A stretch of 64,000 bases of DNA from Leptobrachium leishanense (Eukaryota; Chordata; Amphibia; Anura; Megophryidae), in contig CM019072.1 in assembly GCA_009667805.1 (NCBI GenBank), forward strand, positions 33,163,519 to 33,227,518, written 5' to 3'. Position 1 is the stretch's first letter; each line of letters opens with the position of its first letter. This document shows positions 63,471-64,000 of the stretch, piece by piece. Made by a program: the position numbers and the translations under genes. The notes beneath the pieces were generated by a model that ran no database searches, was not told the DNA's origin, and saw only the letters and a list, made by a program, of their open reading frames with translations.

Positions 63471-64000
63471 GTGTACAAGTGTGTCAGTAATGTACAGTGT
63501 TTTATAAACCTGAAAAGTAATCGGCAGCGTCCCATGTGTTCCACTGGGACCATCTGTGCCACGATAGCTGCAATGAATGGGTGTTGGATGCCGCAGCAGA
63601 GCAGTGCCCATCTGGAGGGGGCACAATGGATTCTCCAATTCTCTGCTGGGCCCGAGTGGATTTTCCAAACGCGATAAAAATCATTTTGAAAATTGTGTAA
63701 AGAAGTAAATTCTTTAACACAACAATGTACATGAGGGTGTTGTGATGAACGGGTGCGGTTTGTTTGGGTGTGGGCATGGTGCAAGGGGGCCCAAATAGTT
63801 GACAGTCTGCCCCTGCGCTGGAATGAAGGAGTTAATGTTATCCCTCAGTTTCTCCCTCCCCCAATTTATAAACACAGAGTGCACTATTACATTCTTAACA
63901 CTAGCGTTGGCTCTCATATAGGTGAGCGTTAATGCTAGGTTAAGTGCCTGAAACGCATGCTCCACATATTACATTCTGAATGTTAACGGGTTAAAAAATC
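63471..64000. other. No gene recognised
   Basis: Several short frames on both strands overlap here, but none carries a recognisable motif. Confidence 0.45.

Overview
The window looks like repeat-rich vertebrate DNA, most likely from a frog (anuran). It holds one intact host gene, a three-exon metallothionein on the minus strand (38307-39442). Almost everything else I can identify is transposable elements, their relics and tandem repeats. The mix of L1/Tx1-type and L2-type LINEs, Penelope-like elements (PLEs), a Gmr1-type Gypsy element, Tc1, hAT, Harbinger-like and piggyBac-like elements, and a probable DIRS relic fits an amphibian genome. This is not a bacterial sequence: I saw no operons, CRISPR arrays or rRNA genes.

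Left third (1-20330). A 54-bp satellite with a 162-bp higher-order repeat (1-1084) abuts a hAT-like element carrying a 22-bp minisatellite. An L1-type LINE on the minus strand (about 3714-13310) is split by an L2-type LINE. That L2 copy is itself split by a TG...CA element with a 4-bp target duplication, a tRNA-derived SINE with an L2-type tail, and a TTAA-flanked piggyBac-like element. A 5'-truncated PLE follows, containing a near-perfect palindromic MITE. Then come a second L2 copy and a solo PLE terminal repeat with a hammerhead-like motif.

Middle (20331-37213). A 145-bp tandem repeat contains a Tc1 element, which contains a Harbinger-like MITE. Next is a longer PLE (about 24463-32900) with 309-bp inverted arms at its 5' end and a Gmr1-like LTR retrotransposon inserted in its ORF. 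Its 3' flank carries a hammerhead-like motif. A piece of the Tc1-junction locus is present again in inverted orientation at 33336-34036, followed by a PLE fragment with a foldback and a second well-formed hammerhead-like motif. LINE tails and foldback elements fill the rest.

Right part (37214-64000). The metallothionein gene has a TATA box, one metal-response-element core, an E-box and an AP-1 site. To its right lie several non-autonomous DNA transposons with clear target duplications: hAT 8 bp, Harbinger-like TTA, piggyBac-like TTAA. A hAT-like element carries a 1.2-kb minisatellite, and a 5.3-kb hAT with a BED-finger transposase remnant holds a second hAT with its own target duplication. 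A probable DIRS relic follows. Near 61.15-61.47 kb there is a promoter-like segment with CCAAT, ETS, CRE and RFX X-box motifs and a splice donor. It could be the start of a plus-strand host gene running off the window. In human the divergent neighbour of the metallothionein cluster is BBS2, but no BBS2 exon was recognised here.

Many reading-frame breaks are single-base homopolymer changes, so some apparent pseudogenes may reflect assembly error.
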